A stretch of DNA of 63,208 nt, from NCBI GenBank assembly GCA_030706015.1, contig JAUZPI010000017.1:1-63208 (forward strand), written 5' to 3'. Origin of the DNA: Bacillota bacterium. Lineage in GTDB: Bacteria > Bacillota > Clostridia > Clostridiales > Clostridiaceae. Made by a program: the position numbers and the translations under genes. Shown one piece after another: positions 62,860-63,208 of this stretch. Each line of letters starts with the position of its first letter. Position 1 is the stretch's first letter. A model generated the notes under the pieces. It had not been told where the DNA came from. It searched no databases and saw only the letters and a list, made by a program, of their open reading frames with translations.

Positions 62860-63105
62860 TTACTTTGCTATTCCTGCTTTATCGAAAAGTCTCTTTACTG
62901 TGTCAGATGGTTGAGCTCCATTTTTTATCCATTCTGAAGCTTTATCAGCATCTACCTTTACGGTAGCAGGTTCAGTTGTTGGGTTGTAATAACCTATTTC
63001 TTCGATGAATCTTCCATCTCTTGGAGATCTTGAATCAGCTACAACTATTCTGTAAAATGGAGCTTTTTTAGCACCCATTCTTCTTAATCTTATCTTTACT
63101 GCCAT
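62860..63105 (-). CDS. rpsP: Ribosomal protein S16
   Basis: 81 residues: VKIRLRRMGAKKAPFYRIVV and SRSPRDGRFIEEIGYYNP, the family signatures. 30S protein, next to the ffh end in the standard order. Confidence 0.97.
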   Translation of the reverse strand: MAVKIRLRRMGAKKAPFYRIVVADSRSPRDGRFIEEIGYYNPTTEPATVKVDADKASEWIKNGAQPSDTVKRLFDKAGIAK

Positions 63106-63139
63106 TAATAATCACCTCCTTCTAGTAATAAGGTTATAT

Positions 63140-63208
63140 TTAAAATGGTAACTTTCCAAATAGACCTTTCTTATTGAATCCTTTTGGCATTCCCATTCCT
63201 TTAAACTG
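63140..63208 (-). CDS. ffh: Signal recognition particle protein Ffh, C-terminal end (partial)
   Basis: The last 22 codons, QFKGMGMPKGFNKKGLFGKL then PF and a TAA. This Gly/Met/Lys-rich tail is the end of the Ffh M domain, and ffh precedes rpsP in clostridia. The rest lies beyond the window. Confidence 0.85.
   Translation of the reverse strand, partial: QFKGMGMPKGFNKKGLFGKLPF

Overview
The window comes from a low-GC, endospore-forming Firmicute, most likely Clostridium sensu lato. Evidence: AT-rich DNA with strong AGGAGG ribosome binding sites, GerA-type germination genes, SpoVS, a YlmC/YmxH-type protein, CodY, RNase Y, and the clostridial gene order rpsP-khpA-rimM-trmD-rplS ... topA-codY-rpsB-tsf-pyrH-frr-uppS-cdsA-dxr-rseP-ispG-rimP-nusA-infB-rbfA-truB-ribF-rpsO-pnp ... 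ftsK-rimO-pgsA-recA-rny-spoVS. Almost all genes lie on the minus strand, so transcription runs from high to low coordinates. I did not try to name the species.

Right two thirds (about 13.9-63.2 kb): a housekeeping backbone. From the right it encodes the end of Ffh, S16/RimM/TrmD/L19 (translation), signal peptidase and RbgA, RNase HII, YraN, ComM and DprA (DNA uptake), TopA, CodY, S2/EF-Ts/UMP kinase/RRF, isoprenoid and phospholipid precursors (UppS, CdsA, Dxr, RseP, IspG), the RimP-NusA-YlxR-YlxQ-IF2-RbfA-NrnA-TruB-RibF operon, S15 and PNPase, then M16 protease, aspartokinase, TepA, SpoIIIE/FtsK, RimO, PgsA, RecA, RNase Y, SpoVS, an LTA-synthase-like sulfatase, an aspartate aminotransferase, an EIIA(Glc)-like protein, HPr and PurB. 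Several regulatory sites can be read directly: a recA promoter with a LexA-type SOS box, a sigma-H-type promoter before spoVS, sigma-A promoters before rpsO, rpsB, rplS, purB, ptsH, codY and rimP, structured leaders before rpsO, rpsB and rplS, and an attenuator-like leader before rimP-nusA.

Left third (1-13.9 kb): accessory and decaying. After the end of a plus-strand germination operon (GerAB/GerAC) come a kinase-fold protein, small proteins, a coupled pair of flavodoxin-like genes, and many gene remnants. The most interesting part is about 6.0-10.8 kb: five imperfect palindromic repeats (A-E, 88-197 bp) with the outer architecture of integron attC recombination sites. Each lies just downstream of a minus-strand gene or gene remnant and just upstream of the next (CbrC-like, DUF4303-like, S1-like, a broken TPR gene, a PLD-like gene). 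No integron integrase is visible. Next to the array is a decayed IS91-type transposase whose gene overlaps that of a decayed tyrosine recombinase. I read this as a candidate CALIN (cluster of attC sites lacking an integrase) in a Clostridium, made of small, possibly immunity or defence cassettes. This needs a covariance-model test.
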